64,000 bases of DNA, from assembly GCF_900496995.4 (NCBI RefSeq), contig NC_044027.1, positions 11,370,743 through 11,434,742 on the forward strand, read 5' to 3'. Position 1 is the stretch's first letter. Every line of letters starts with the position of its first letter. Shown here in pieces: positions 34,880-47,620 of the stretch. The notes under the pieces are model-generated. The model did no database searches and had not been told where the DNA came from. It was given only the letters and a program-made list of their open reading frames with translations. Source of the DNA: Aquila chrysaetos chrysaetos (taxonomy: Eukaryota > Chordata > Aves > Accipitriformes > Accipitridae). The position numbers and the translations under genes are program-made.

Positions 34880-37171
34880 ATGTTGAGTGCTCCCCTTCCA
34901 TCCCTCCTTGCTGGCAATAGTCACTGCGGGTCGTATAGGAGTCCCATGTGAGCCTACAGGGGAAGCCTGTAGTGTCTGTTAAAAATCTCATGTAGGACCA
35001 AAGTTGTTATCAGCTTCTACGCCTGAGCCCTGATATAACGGAGCTCTTCTGCTAATCCAGGCTACAGGAGTTTCTGTCTGGAGCCAACTCTCCTTACGTC
35101 ACCCTCTGCTGCAGTATTCAATTTGTTTTCATAAATGGCTAATTTTACAGCACTGTTAAGTGGGTTCGTCATTGTGCCAGGCCATGCCCTGTCTCTGATG
35201 ATAGGCCATCCTTGGTGCCAGGCTCTGCCAATTTTCACGCTGGTTGGCAGTGATGTTATTGCTGCCCTGTTTGACTTCAATGATATCTGTTCTGGCATTT
35301 GTCAGGGAAAGCTGTTGGGAAACTAGAAGTCTGACCCATTGATCTGTGTTACGCAAAAGCTCAGAAGCGTTTTCGGAGCTGGGCTGTGCTTCGTTTGTGC
35401 GGCTCCCGCGGTGCGCCTCTCCAGCGGAGGCAGCTCTTAGCTCGTGCGTACTTGCCTCCCTCCCTGGGCCGCACAGTTCTTGGACAAACACTCCTTGGAT
35501 GTGCGTACCTACCACACAGCACAGTACATCCCTCTTATAAACACACACATGTGCACATGGTATTAATCATGCAAGTTTGTGCACTTGCCCCTGTAGAGTC
35601 TTTGAATGCATCTCTAGTCGTGAAGGAAGGAGTTAAGGTCCAGACTGTAGTCAAGTTAGGTAATACACATGCCATGCAAAATAAGACGCTTCAAAGCACC
35701 GTTGACCTTGCTTCTGTTGTAATCAAAGATAATTCAGTTCTACTGTGGAAATGCAACTCCGTCCTAAGAAACAGGATCCTCCTGAGTCCCTGTCAGTGTG
35801 TGTTCTGGTATATGGCTCAGGAGCGGGATAGCTCATGTTTTCATAGGAATGAGATGTTGACTCTTTACTGGCTGGGAGCTGAGAGGAGCAGGATGAATGA
35901 TCGGCAGCGGGAGCGGAGTAAGAAGGCGTGCCTGCTCTGAAGAGTGAAAGTTATTTGTGTTTTGTTTTGGTTTTTTTTCCTTTCCCAGTTTCATTCTCCT
36001 CTGTCTCTCTATTCCTCTGCCTGCCAACAGAGAGCACGATCCCAACTTAATAAAGCTTCGTATGTAAGGGAGTGCCTATGTTTTCCCAACTTCAGTCCTT
36101 GATGAACATAAACCTGCAGCAGAATCCAAAGGGAAAGAAATGCCAAAATCAGCACAGTGGAGCTCACTTAAAGCCACAGCTCTTGCATGTAAGAGACTGA
36201 GAAACATCTGTGTCGGGGTCCAATAATTGGGCAATTATAAAGATGTGTAATTGACGCTGTGTAGGTCTGTTCCCTCCACAGAGTTTAAGAGTATACGCTT
36301 ACTTTTGGGGGTTAATTTGGTTCCCTTCTGAAGTTTTGGAGTCTGATAAGTGATTTAATGCACTTCAGGTAGAATTGGTGAGCTGGGTCCTGTCCCCGGA
36401 GCTGATCCTTGTAGTGGGTGTGTCGGGAACTTGAGGACATTTTCAACAGAGAGTTTACTCTGAGCTTCACTGGCATTAAAATAATAGGTAGACAGATAAT
36501 GCAGCATTTTCTCATCTTCAACAGCCCGTTGTCTTTTAATTGGATGAATTTTCTTGTTTTGATCTGTAACGAAGTACTAGAATGAAAGACTATATAATAA
36601 GTCAAACATAAAGCTTGTAGTTCTGTCGTTTAATTAGCGCTGGCATGTGCCAGGTCCCAGGGTGATGGGCACGATGGGCAGAGTGGAGTAACGGCTGGAA
36701 CAGTGACTGGAGCTTGAACACCTGCCGAGATGCTTCTTCAGGGTGGTAAGCCTCCAGTACACCATTGCTGAAGGCTACAGGTAGTTGTGTGGTTTTGGCT
36801 TCCCTATAGATGGGTTCAAATGATTAGCCACTTTATGACTATGGATCTGGGTAAGGCTTGACTAATAAGCCACTGAAAGAATACAGCCTAGCTTGTCATT
36901 TGCTAAATATTTGCATTTGAACGGCACATTTCCTTCAGCCTGCAAAAGCTGGGACAAGAATCAGAAACTGGAAAAGAAAAAGAATTTTTCTTTCCTTAAG
37001 ATTTCCAATTTTAATCACTCTCGTTCTTTTGACCAGCTACACACGAGAGTCGGAGCAGCACAGTTAGAAGAAAGTTGTGGTTTGTTTGGTTTTTTTTTTT
37101 AGTTAAAGCACTTACATGTAGGCTGCTCTAATTAATAAAATCGTAATAAAAGAAAGAGGGAAATTTGACTC

Positions 37172-37189
37172 TGTGTGTGTGTGTGTGTG
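37172..37189. repeat. (TG)9 microsatellite
   Basis: Perfect alternating TG, nine units, in intron 1. Confidence 0.95.
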
Positions 37190-37329
37190 AAGGATGGTAA
37201 ATTTAGATTCCTAAATGGTGTATGGCTGTCTCCTGTAGGCACAGAGATGGGTCCCAGACTAAGCTCGCCTCTCCGAGCTTCATTTTGGCCTGATTTATTT
37301 CAAGCCAGCCTGTTTCAGTTAGAAAAACT

Positions 37330-38120
37330 CGCGCAAGGCAGAAAGCAAGCTGAGGGGATGGTGTTTGGAGAGAGAGCGGGAGCGGAGCCCTCCTCAGGGA
37401 TTCGTGGAGATGTCTGGAGAAGAGCAGAGCTGCAGCGGGCAGGCCTCGGCGGTGAGGGCGAGGAGAAGCCCTTGGAGAGCCTTCGCACGCTAAACCATCA
37501 CGGAGAGACAGAACTGGTCAGTGATTCAGATGCCTGAAAGTTACTGCATCAGGTTGAAGCTGCTCTCCGGGTCCCCCCCATCGCCTCCCCACACAGCACC
37601 AGGGGAGCGTGCAGATGGCCAAAGGGATCCCAAGGCCGTGGCTGCGGCCGCGCCGAGCGGAGGCGGAGGTGCCCACCGTCAGCCCCAGCTGCACGTGGCA
37701 TAGTGAGGGATGCGCTTAAATCCCAAATCCCAGAGGTCTCGCTGAGCGCTGCAGCGGCTGGGAGGGGTGGCCTGGCTCCCTGGGGACCCTAACCCAGACC
37801 CTCCCACAAAGGTAGGTGCCGCTCGCCTTTGTCATGAAGAAAGGAACAGGTCTCCGCTTTCAAAGCGGGCCCAGGAGTTTGCTGATGCTGCTCCACGAGC
37901 TTCGTGTGTTCGTTAGCTTTTGCCAAGGGCGGGAGAGATCCTTGGCTGGGTGCGTCAAACGGCAAAAAGCCGAACCGCCAGCAGGCACCTCCCTGGTCAC
38001 TGGGGCCCGACCCCGGTTAAACGCAGCAGGGACATGCTGGCTGGGTGGAGCAGGGATTTTTGGTGGAGAAAGGCCTTCTTTGGAGCCCGGATCTGGCTCC
38101 GTCAGGACATAGGTGCCAAG
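37330..38120. promoter_or_regulatory. GC/CpG-rich patch in intron 1
   Basis: This stretch is visibly richer in CpG than the rest of the intron, especially 37375-37500 and 37620-37700, where GCGGCCGCGCCGAGCGG occurs. It lies about 5-6 kb downstream of exon 1 and carries spurious frames of about 100 codons on both strands. It may be an orphan CpG island, an internal or antisense promoter, or an enhancer. No TATA box or clear start was identified. Confidence 0.35.
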
Positions 38121-38440
38121 CTCCTCGGGTCTGTCGCAAGAGAGGTGCAGCCACGATGCCTGCCTGAGCAGCTTCAACAGAAAAATACCGAAGGACCAAC
38201 AGGTTTTAGGTGTTCTCAAGACCATGGGATTAACTGAGCGCTTTCACCTTGGATTTTCATTGCTCATGCTGGCCTGAGCCAGAAAAAAGAGCCAAAATAT
38301 AGTGGCTTTTTTCAAAAAGACACATTGAAAAAACAAAAATAAACCCTTCCATGACTGGGGTCAGCTGAAATGTTCCCGTATAATAGTTTTGCTTCCAATT
38401 TTAGCTGCTGTTTTTTCAGCTCCTCTTTTCTTTTCTCTGA

Positions 38441-38560
38441 TAGAAATTATAGGAGCAGAAGCAGAGAAGGGACCACCTGGGTTGCCAAATTCAGTCCCCT
38501 GCAGTGTCAGGGATATAACAGCAGATAATTAGTCCAAACATTCACAGAATATCCACTTTG
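38441..38560 (-). mobile_element. CR1-type LINE 3' end fragment
   Basis: The sequence GAAGGGACCACCTGGGTTGC, then CAAATTCAGTCCCCTGCAGTG, then TCAGGGA follows the reverse-complement pattern of a CR1 3' end (ggaagggacctc...gtcatctagtccagtcccctgc...gcaggga). Truncated and strongly diverged. Called from pattern, not alignment. Confidence 0.6.
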
Positions 38561-40316
38561 TAGGTTCTGATATAGCACAGGCCACAGAAAATTTCCCAGT
38601 GCTCTACTATAAACCAAAGATCTTTAGCTAAGACCAAGAGTCACCACTATAATGTAAGACAGGAAGAGAGAAGGACAGATTGACAACATCTTAAGTACCT
38701 AAAATCCAAAGCATTGGTTTAGAAAAGTGTTAAGTATGAGAAAGAAAAACATTTGCTGGTAAAAGATATCAGCTTTCTTATTTTCAGAAAGTTAAAAAAG
38801 AATCAGGTGTTTTGACGTTTATGGAACTTCTATTGAAATTTTAAGTTAGAATATTTGCTAGAACTGATCCTTTCCCACAGATAATCTGTTTTGATTAATT
38901 TCCCTTTTTCCTGAGGAAAATATTTTATCAAACATTTCCCACCCTTCTCTGGTCTTTGTGTGGCAGTTCCTACATCCCGTCATAGTAAGAATGAACGCGT
39001 TGTATTCCAGATTATTCTGAAAATGCATCAGGAAAAGTCTTGTTTGATCAAAACCCTCTACATTTTTCTCTCAACTATATCAGCTAGTCTAATATAATCT
39101 TTTTCTTCATTTAACCTCCTCTCTCAATATTACCAAATTTTTCATCTAAAACTGTTTTTACATGATCAGTATATATTACTCTTTCTATTTCAAATATGCA
39201 AAATATATTGGACTTTTCTGTTTCCTAGGTTCTGGGCATTTGCTTCATGCATTGTTCTGGGCATGGAACAACTGACTGTGCTGTCCTTTTTGTTTGTTTA
39301 TTTTCCCCAAAATGAGACTTCTAAAAATGAAAGTGTGCCTTTCTTCTGACCTTATACTTACATTGCTCTATGGGCATTTTCCTACCTTGGAGTAGCTGAC
39401 GTCTGGATATGATTCTTAGTTTTATTTCAGCTTTCTGTGGAGAAGAAATGCTTGATTGCTCTTCTGCTAATTTCTGCTTGTCCCTACATTTCTCTTCATT
39501 TTCTCTGGTAGTGAGCATGCATGCACATACACACACAATTTCCAAAGCTCCTTTGATTTTTTTTCCCAGATCAATAGAGCATTTAAACTCCAATGATCAA
39601 GGAAGAGCAGCTTGTTTATTTCCCCACATATTCTGACACAAGTGGCAGATCTTGTAAACTGCTTTGATTTGATGTTAGTGCCTATTACAAAGTTTACTCT
39701 CCCCAAAGCCATCCATGAAGTCAAAGTACTCTTTACTCTGAACATGAGCAGAGCAGAGCAGAACTCAAAAAAGCGAGTTAAAAAGGGAACAAGAGTGAAT
39801 ATCTTATCCTAGAATTTTGCTTTCTGCTGTCCTTGTTCATAGCAATCAGAACAGTTTGCTTAGTTGTGGACTGTTAACATCCATGAAGTTGCCAGCACTG
39901 AGTGAAGGTGCAGTATGTATCATAGTTAAAACTGTGAACACATATAAATACAAGTCAGATTATCCCTTGGTGAGAATGGGGCTGGATTAATGATGTTAGA
40001 TTTATGCAGGCAGCATGGATTTGATCCTAAACCTGTTCAAGATCATGGAAAAAATACCATTGACCTTGGCTGACTCTGGCTTAGCTTCTGATTTCAGAGA
40101 GTCCTCTGCATCCCTCCTCTACAGCCTGGACTTTTCCATGGTTCTTGCTTTAACATCCTTGATTTTGCTGTCCTTTCTTGCTTTGGATACAGAAGAAGAA
40201 AGATTGCGAAGCCCTAACGTCAGAGAAATTGGCCAGGGGAAGGGGACATGTTTATTTTCGTTGTTTTTGCTATACTCCAAATCCCACTTTGGCCTCTGTC
40301 TCTTTCAACCTTTCTC

Positions 40317-40338
40317 TTTTTTTTTTTTTTTTTTTTTT
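40317..40338. repeat. Poly-T tract (22 T) and flanking T-rich sequence
   Basis: Twenty-two consecutive Ts, followed by AATTTTTAATTTTTTTT. On the minus strand this reads as an A-tail, but no recognisable retrotransposed body is attached to it. Confidence 0.9.
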
Positions 40339-41619
40339 AATTTTTAATTTTTTTTGAGGGGGGTTGTGTGTGTTTGTTTTTTTCAGTGTTAAAAAGAGCA
40401 CTTATTCAAAACATGCTGTCCAGTTTTCTGTTTTGCTGGCTGATGTAAGTGTGTAACTTTCCTGTCCAATCTCTCCACCCTCTCTTATCACCATCATAGT
40501 CTCGGTTCTTTCTCTACTATCTGGTGTCCTTGATTCCCCCGACTTTCCCTTCTTCCTTCTCCGCACAGTTGCTGGTTTCCTCCTCCCTAGCAAGCGCGTG
40601 CCATGGGTAACCCTGCGCTCTCTGTGGTTCTCGTCTTCTTTTGCCCCAGGAGGGTGGTATCCCCTCCTTGCAGACCAAGGGTGGGCGCCAGGTTGGTGGC
40701 TTCAGCCAACTCACGTTGGAAGTGCTGTGGGAACAGAGGGTAAGCAGGCTGTGGGTGTGTGTGCTTAGTCAGGCATATGCTCATGCATATTTTCTGGGAA
40801 TTATTGATACTGTTCTGTTTAATATCCATCCTAGTGGTACACAAACAAGGAGCGAGTGGTTGTTCTCACAAAGAGGGAGTGAGGGTGAAGTGAAACTGAG
40901 AAGCATCTGGAATTGGCCTGGTGAAGCAGCATCTGAGAGATATGATACCAGCTTATGAAAGCAAAAGAATTGCTGTGTTTTAGAAGAAAACCACTCTGTT
41001 CTTTGCTGATCAGCTCCTGGGGTCTGGTAGGCTTTCCTTGGGTCTTTCTTTTGAGTGATGCTTAGGGCTCTTTTATCTCTTCTCCTTCCTCCCCTCTGCT
41101 GTGTTTTTCCTCCTTTTCCTTATCTAATTTATTGTCTCTTTATTTTCTTTAAATCACTTTCCCATGTGGATTTCTCTCCTCAGACCCATCTTTCCCTCCC
41201 TCATCCGATTCCTGGGAGTCTTCTGTCAGCATGGAACTGGGAGAAGAGCAGCCCTGTTCCCCACACCAAGCATCAGCTGCAGGCTCCTTTCCTCCTTCGT
41301 TTTCTTCCTTGCCTGGTCTCTGCTGTTAGTGTTGGAAGCGTATTCACAAAGATCATCCATTGGATTGAGGAAAGAGATCTTATCACCATTATTTTGTTTG
41401 TTTTATTTAAGACAGGGAAAGAAATGGAAAGGAAAGGCCTTCAGTGCTGCCAGTGTTACTTAGTTCTGAATGTAGGGGTTTTTTTCTCCTGTACTAATGT
41501 ATCCTAGTACTGTTATTTTCCTTTATCATTGCAGTAAGATTGTGGTTTTGTAGTCCTGATAATTGCCTCAAAACATCCTTCTGATGGTGGTGATAAGTTT
41601 CCCAGGCATGAGAGAACAT

Positions 41620-41732
41620 TGCCCTTAAAATCGGGGAAACTGAGGAACGGAGGGATACTCTGATTTGTCCAAGATGCGGTAGTGTGTTGGTGACAGCTAG
41701 AAACAGAGCCCAGCAGGCTTGGCCTTCTGTTA
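41620..41732 (-). repeat. MIR-type SINE
   Basis: Reads AAAATCGGGGAAACTGAGGAACGGAGGG, then GATTTGTCCAAGATGCGGTAG, then GTGACAGCTAGAAACAGAGCCCAGCAGGCTT. This parallels the reverse complement of MIR (ttacagatgaggaaactgaggcacagag...ttgcccaaggtcacacagctagta...cagagccgggattc). An old amniote CORE-SINE copy. Confidence 0.65.
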
Positions 41733-44700
41733 AATTTTTTTTTTTTTTAGGGGCGATGACGGTTTTTCCTCAGCCTGGGTTGTTCTCCATGTGAAGTGAA
41801 CACACCCTAATTCCTGTAGGATGTTTCCTTGTAGCTGCTGATGGTTCTTCACTAGGTAATTGCTGTACTGGGGTGGTGATGAAGTCCTTTACCTGGTGTC
41901 GCACTGTTGAAAGTACTGGCAACACGGGGGATGGGTGAAGAAGGCAGTTGGCATTTGTGACATGAACTCTTTGCAGATGGCAGAAAATCAGATGGTCTGG
42001 AATTAATATCTCTGTACCAGACATGCTGGTGATGTTTGAATCAGCATGAATTATTGTATTTCTCAAATGGAACAGTGTATACAGCCCATAATGGGAGAGA
42101 AAAAGCAAATATCACCGAAGCCCCTTAGTTCTGACTACTCTTATTTAAATTGGAATACTTTGATATTTTTGATACATCTGCACATTGATTGATATATTGA
42201 CTTGCTGAAAAGGCTTGTAAAATATGTAAGTTGTAACTGCTTATGTTCCTAGGAAATGCTGAAAATCTGTCTCTGGATATCTCAGGTTATTAATTAAGGG
42301 CAAAAGCAACTCATTTAGCCCATAGTTAAATACAGACCAGGTGAGAGGTTGCAGAAGGGGCTTTGCACACAGCATGTTAGTGCCCCAGACTGTTTTGGGG
42401 AGGGATCACGATCTAGTGCATGCCATTATGGCTAAACAACTGGTGTTTCTGTTGGGAGCGTCAAGACAGAGGCTGTACATCATACAATCCACGTGATTTT
42501 GTTCTGAATTCCGCAGCATCTGTGCTTGTAAAGTCTGAGGTGCTAAGGTTGAAATCTGGAGCTTGCATTACTACTGTCTTACATTGCATCTGTCTTGTGG
42601 ATAAACAGTGCAGCCTCTCTGAGGTCAAACCAGCACCTTTCACCAGTGATAATTTAATGGGAATTATTTTCAGCGTAAACTAGACAAAAATTGGAAGCCT
42701 CCTGTGCTGTAGCTCATGAATGGAGATGTTCAGGGAGAAAAGGAGTACTGGGAGAAAAAGCAAATGTTAACTAAATGCATTACGCACATGATTTTGAAAC
42801 ATGTACTTGGCAGAGGGAAGGGTGAGCAGTACAAGCCAGATTATGCTGTTGAACACACCAAGGTAAACCTAGAGTAACTCCTTTGGAGAGGAAATCAAGG
42901 GGGCTGCTCCAGACTGATGAACGTGTGGAATCTGGGGCAGAGACAGAGTGCATGCAATGGGGAAAATGAACAAGCTGAGAAGCGGATGTCATGGAGAACA
43001 ACCTCCAACCACCATCACCGCTGTCAGTGGTTTAATTTGGGTGTGTAATGGTTATGGTGATGCAGTGGGAAACATTTGTACAATGTGGGGTTGTTTTTAC
43101 TTTTTGGAGCATTTTCTGCATATACCTATCATAATCCCTCCAGACTGTGAAATTAGGCCATATACCAGTTTTACAGTGAGTCCTTTGTGTTTCCGGCAAC
43201 AAACACTTCTGAACTCTACTCTCCAGTCTTGTGACCCTAAAATCCTTCACCCCCTCCCATATTGTCCCATCTCCAGCAATAATATCCCCTCCTCTGTTTA
43301 TAAACAAACACCCTCAGAGGAAGTTCACAGGAAGAAAAGTTAGTTAATGAAAATCAACCATGCACTCAGGTCCAGGCTGTGGGTTGGAGCCAGCAGGGTT
43401 GCTGGATGTTTCCTACTCTGCATCTGCTTGTAGGAGTTTCTTTGATGAGATGTTTGCCTGTCTAACTATGCGTCTTTCTCTTCTTTTCCCTTCGTCACGG
43501 AAAATATGAAAAAAGAGGGAGTAAAATTATAGTCTCAATTTGCTTTAAAATCAGCATGGACAGTATTCGGGAACCCCGAGCAGGAAGGCTAGCTTCAATG
43601 AACTTGTAGAATTGCTTCTTGATAAATCCACTGATTTTTGTCTTTTTTTTATTTTTAAACACTGAAATCTAGATTCTGCCTCCCTGGTAAAACTGTTGCT
43701 CTTGAGTTGCGCCAAGGCTGTAAAAGGACTAAAATAGCCCAAAGGATAATTGTCCTACTGTAGTCTGAGCATGAGGCTGATACATCTGATGTTGCGCTTC
43801 GCTCTCGCAGAACGACCAGCTTAAGGAGATAGGAGTGAGCAGGACCCAAACAAGTAGATGACACGGGACTGTGTAGTCACCATGAGCTCTGGAGCAAGGG
43901 ATGGATAAGCATGGTAATGGTGCTGTCAGCTGGAAAACACAAAATGCTTTAACTTGCTCCAGAGGTCCCCCAAAACCCTTTACAGCACAGGGGGAACCCA
44001 AGAAAAAGTTCATTTTCTTGTGACTGCTCCTGGGTTGTGCCTTTAGTACTGCACCTTGGTGGTCTCAGATAGGAGGTGAGGGAATTATGTGTTTGTTTCC
44101 TTCTAGGAGACACTGGGATCCTCTAAAAAGCCATTCTGGCTACTCAAAATGCATGGGAAGATCATCAGATAAAGAAAAGCTCTGGGAGTGAGGGAGGCAG
44201 CACTGGTCAGGGCTGTGTTTCCTCACCTGTGCAGAGGTGTGGTATCAATGCAGTGCTCATGTCACCATCCCAGGCTCCCCCTCTTCCATAAGGAGTGTTT
44301 TGGAAATTGGGAATAAGGGAGTTTTTACAGATCTAATAGATGTGAAAGTTGTGGTCCCACTTTTAGTTCTAAGAGCCTTGAAGTTTTTAGATGTATTACA
44401 AAAGGTCTCAAGTGCTGGCAGAATCTCCATACCTTAAAATGTGATGGTTTAAAATAGTCTTATCTGTTAACTTTTTGTTGAAAGAGCAGTTTCTCTTATT
44501 GTACAAATATTTTCTGTCATGTAATTAACAGCCTTATCTGTAAGACTATTCCAGTGTGGTTTCTCTACCTCCCACCCCAACAGAGGGAAGACAATGAGAA
44601 ATGAGCATTTCGTATTGCATCATGGACAAAGTTTATCAGTTGTTGCACAATCCCTTTGCCTGTGAACAGATTAAGTAAAGAAGGGGAGCAGGGTGATGGT

Positions 44701-46171
44701 GGAAATGGACCTGATTTATACCGGTGAGCTTCCTCCAAGACTTCCAGGATAACTATCAACAGTTTCTCCTAGGAGGGAAGTTGAGCGATTCATTCTTGCC
44801 CTTTGAAGAGCTCTGAATTAATGAAGAGCAGAGTATTTTCTGCTCTTTGCGCTGGGAAAGACTGGAATTCCCCAAAGTCCTCTTGCTAGAGATGGTTTAA
44901 TCAAACAGACTGTTTACATTCTATGTCTCACCAGAGGCAGTGCTCAAACAGGGGTGGTCTTGAGCTATACAGTGTAATACTAGCGGTTTATTTTATTTTA
45001 TTTTAAACATCAGCATACCACCAGGTTTACTGGGAAATGGCCGTATCCAAACACCTGCAGGCTTTGTGGAACAGCCCAGAGAAGGAAGCAACAGCAGCTG
45101 CAGCTCACAGAAGCAAAATGATGCTGTGAGGGGTCTGTGTTTCATCTCCAAAGGTTTCTGCAGGGTTGGGATTTGGCAGCAAAGGTGGGCCAGGAGCACT
45201 TGCACTCATGGAGGAAGACACCTTGCAGCAGTAGGAGGCTGAGCACTGGACCAAACTCTTCCCTCTGCCTCAAGCGCTGATGGCAGAGGCAGAGAAGCAA
45301 GGGCCTTTCTGCCCCGACCATGTGTTTTGTCTCACACTGTGAAGGCCAAACTGTTCCCGTGAACAGTTTCTGTGCTCTGATACTTAAGAAGGTATTATAA
45401 TGAAATGGGAGCTATGTATTTCATGAGAGAGAGGGAAGAAGGAAATGAGATTAGGATAGCTCTTCCCACCATCACCCATCTCTCTCCCCCTCCGCCCTCA
45501 GGGACTTGCACTTATATCAAGAAACCAACACTTATTGCACATCTGTATGTCTGAAATTGGCCGTAAACCTTGAGTCAGGATCTAAACTTGTGTTCAGATA
45601 ATTTTTTTTTTTTTTAAATACTTTGGTATCTTCTGGAAGTGATGTATTTCCGCTCCCCATGCACAGGATCTTCTGTGCATCATTGAGGAGGATACACGTA
45701 AGTAGGCAATGTGGCCAACATTCTTCAAACCCAAGCAATCCAACCAGCTGTTCAGCAGGGATGTTATTTATTGAGAACTGTCAATGTGTTCAACACATGG
45801 TGTCCTTTGCACTGACGAACTCACAGCCTGGCATTTATGGGGTTTCTCTGACACTTGTCAAACACTGGTGACGGGGCAAGCTTGATGAGGCAAATGTTTT
45901 TCTGTGAAAATTACTATGGAAGGGCATTGCAACAAGATGTTCTGTAAGGAAAGGAGAGACAAGAGACTAGTTGGCAGAGAAGGAAACAGAGGCAGTTGCA
46001 AAGGGTAGAGGTTTCTTTTTGGCTGGTGGTTTTGGGAAGAGAACAGAGATTTCCTTCAGCGATAAATTAGATGCTTTGGGAGAAAGAAAGGGTGTTTGTT
46101 TCAGCAGTGATGAAACTGCTGCGTGTGAGAGAGAAACAGGCTCCCTCTTCTGCTAATTCAAGCTGCTTATT

Positions 46172-46382
46172 TTGTGGCATAGTGGTTGGAGGTGCACAGG
46201 TTACCCTGGAGTTTTAGTTGCTACTTTGCAATTGCTCTGAGGTGCCTTCAGCTCTGTCCTTTCCATCTGTGAAGGTGGGATAATGGTTCTCAGCAGCCCT
46301 CAGACAGATGCCGTTTGTAAGGATGAGATAATATCATCAGTGCAGCACTTTGATCATGTATGATGCTGTAAGTGGCAAATGC
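46172..46382 (+). repeat. MIR-type SINE, near full length
   Basis: Starts TTGTGGCATAGTGGTT, continues through the diverged body and reaches CATCTGTGAAGGTGGGATAATGG, then AAGGATGAGATAATAT and GCAGCACTTTGATCATGTATGATGC. These are the MIR landmarks in the right order: catagtggttaag, catctgtaaaatggggataata, aggattaaatgagataat, aaagcgctttg. It sits about 350 bases upstream of the CR1/L3-like element. Confidence 0.75.
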
Positions 46383-46729
46383 CGCTCCATTGTACCAAAC
46401 AGAAGAAACGCTCAGCCAAGAAGTCCCATTGGCCAGGGTCGTGCTAGGTCCCTGCAGCGCTGTGCTGCTATAAAGAGAAGACTGACGTTGTGGAAAGCCA
46501 AAGAGACAAAAAGACAGAGGCATATCTTGCCAATCTTCTACCTATCTATTTGTCCCATCTTTTTTCTCTTGACTTGTGTAAGCTCGTATTCATGAGTATC
46601 ACAGGTATTTATTTTCCCCTACTGAAAAACAGAACTTGTTGCCTGAACAGTGTGACTCTGGCCACATTCCCTCCTATTCAGCACAATGCAATCTTGGCTC
46701 TTTACTAGTTAATATTTTCTGTCAACAAC

Positions 46730-47620
46730 CTGCAAGAAAACATAAAATCAGTGCTGATAAAATTTGCAGATGTTGCAGAGTTCAGGGAGTGGTAAACAAT
46801 GACCAAAACAGGACTCTCATTTGGGTGTTTTCAAAAATTGAGAACATGCAAACAGTATGCATTAGAATAAAGCCAAATGTGAAGTCATACATATAGAAAA
46901 ATGGGTGGCGGGTCATACATAAAGGATGGATGGTGGGGGAAGGGTCTTTCACCTGGAAGCTAAATGTGCAGGAGTAACTGCCTCTTGGAATAGATAAAGC
47001 ATGTAAATGTGAGCTGCCAATGTAATGCTGTGGCCAAAGGTTTAGAGTCATCGTTGGCTGTGTAAACAAGGAAGCATGAATAGGATTGGGGAGGTTGTGC
47101 TATCCTTGTATTGACACTGGAGTAGCTGCTGCTGAAGTACTTTGTCTAGTTCTGCTGTCCACAGTTTAAGAAGGATGTTGGATGAAAGGGGATTTAGAGA
47201 AAAAAAATTAACAATGACAATAATTGTATGATTTTTAACAAGTCTTAAAGTATTTGACTCAAGAAGATTAAGAGGTAACTTGATCATCATGATCTTTAAG
47301 TATATGAGGAATATTAATCTGATAATTCAAGGTTGGAAGTCTAATAATAGATGATATAAGTAAATCCTAATGGATGCACATGGACACTAAGCAACTTCAG
47401 AACAGACAGAAAATGCAGTATTTTAGTCCTGAGAGTAGTCAATCATTGAAAAACCTTTCTGAGTAGAATGGTGGAATATGTGTCACCATAACTTTCAAAT
47501 TAAAACTCAGTGTTTTTCCAAATTACAAGTTCTTTAAAGAGGAGTTAATTCAGTCCTCACCCATGTTGTGTCTGAGTGCCTTTAACGTCAGATTATTCTG
47601 GGGTTTTCAGCTGTTACTGC
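46730..47620 (+). mobile_element. Ancient CR1/L3-family LINE 3' region
   Basis: Several words in the correct order match the 3' coding end and tail of L3/CR1 elements: GATAAAATTTGCAGATG, AAATGTGAAGTCATACAT, GTGAGCTGCCAATGTAATGCTG, GTTGTGCTATCCTTGTATTG, TAGTTCTGCTGTCCACAGTT followed by TAAGAAGGATGTTGGATGA, ATCTTTAAGTATATGAGGA and GAATGGTGGAAT. All frames are broken by stops and gaps, so it encodes no functional reverse transcriptase. Such copies are shared relics of early amniotes. Assigned from remembered consensus. Confidence 0.7.

Noticed and set aside
41058..41507. 149-codon plus-strand ATG frame with hydrophobic N-terminus
   Set aside because: The leader-like Leu/Pro/Phe stretch comes from a TC-rich tract, and the remainder has no domain. 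Probably chance in intron 1.
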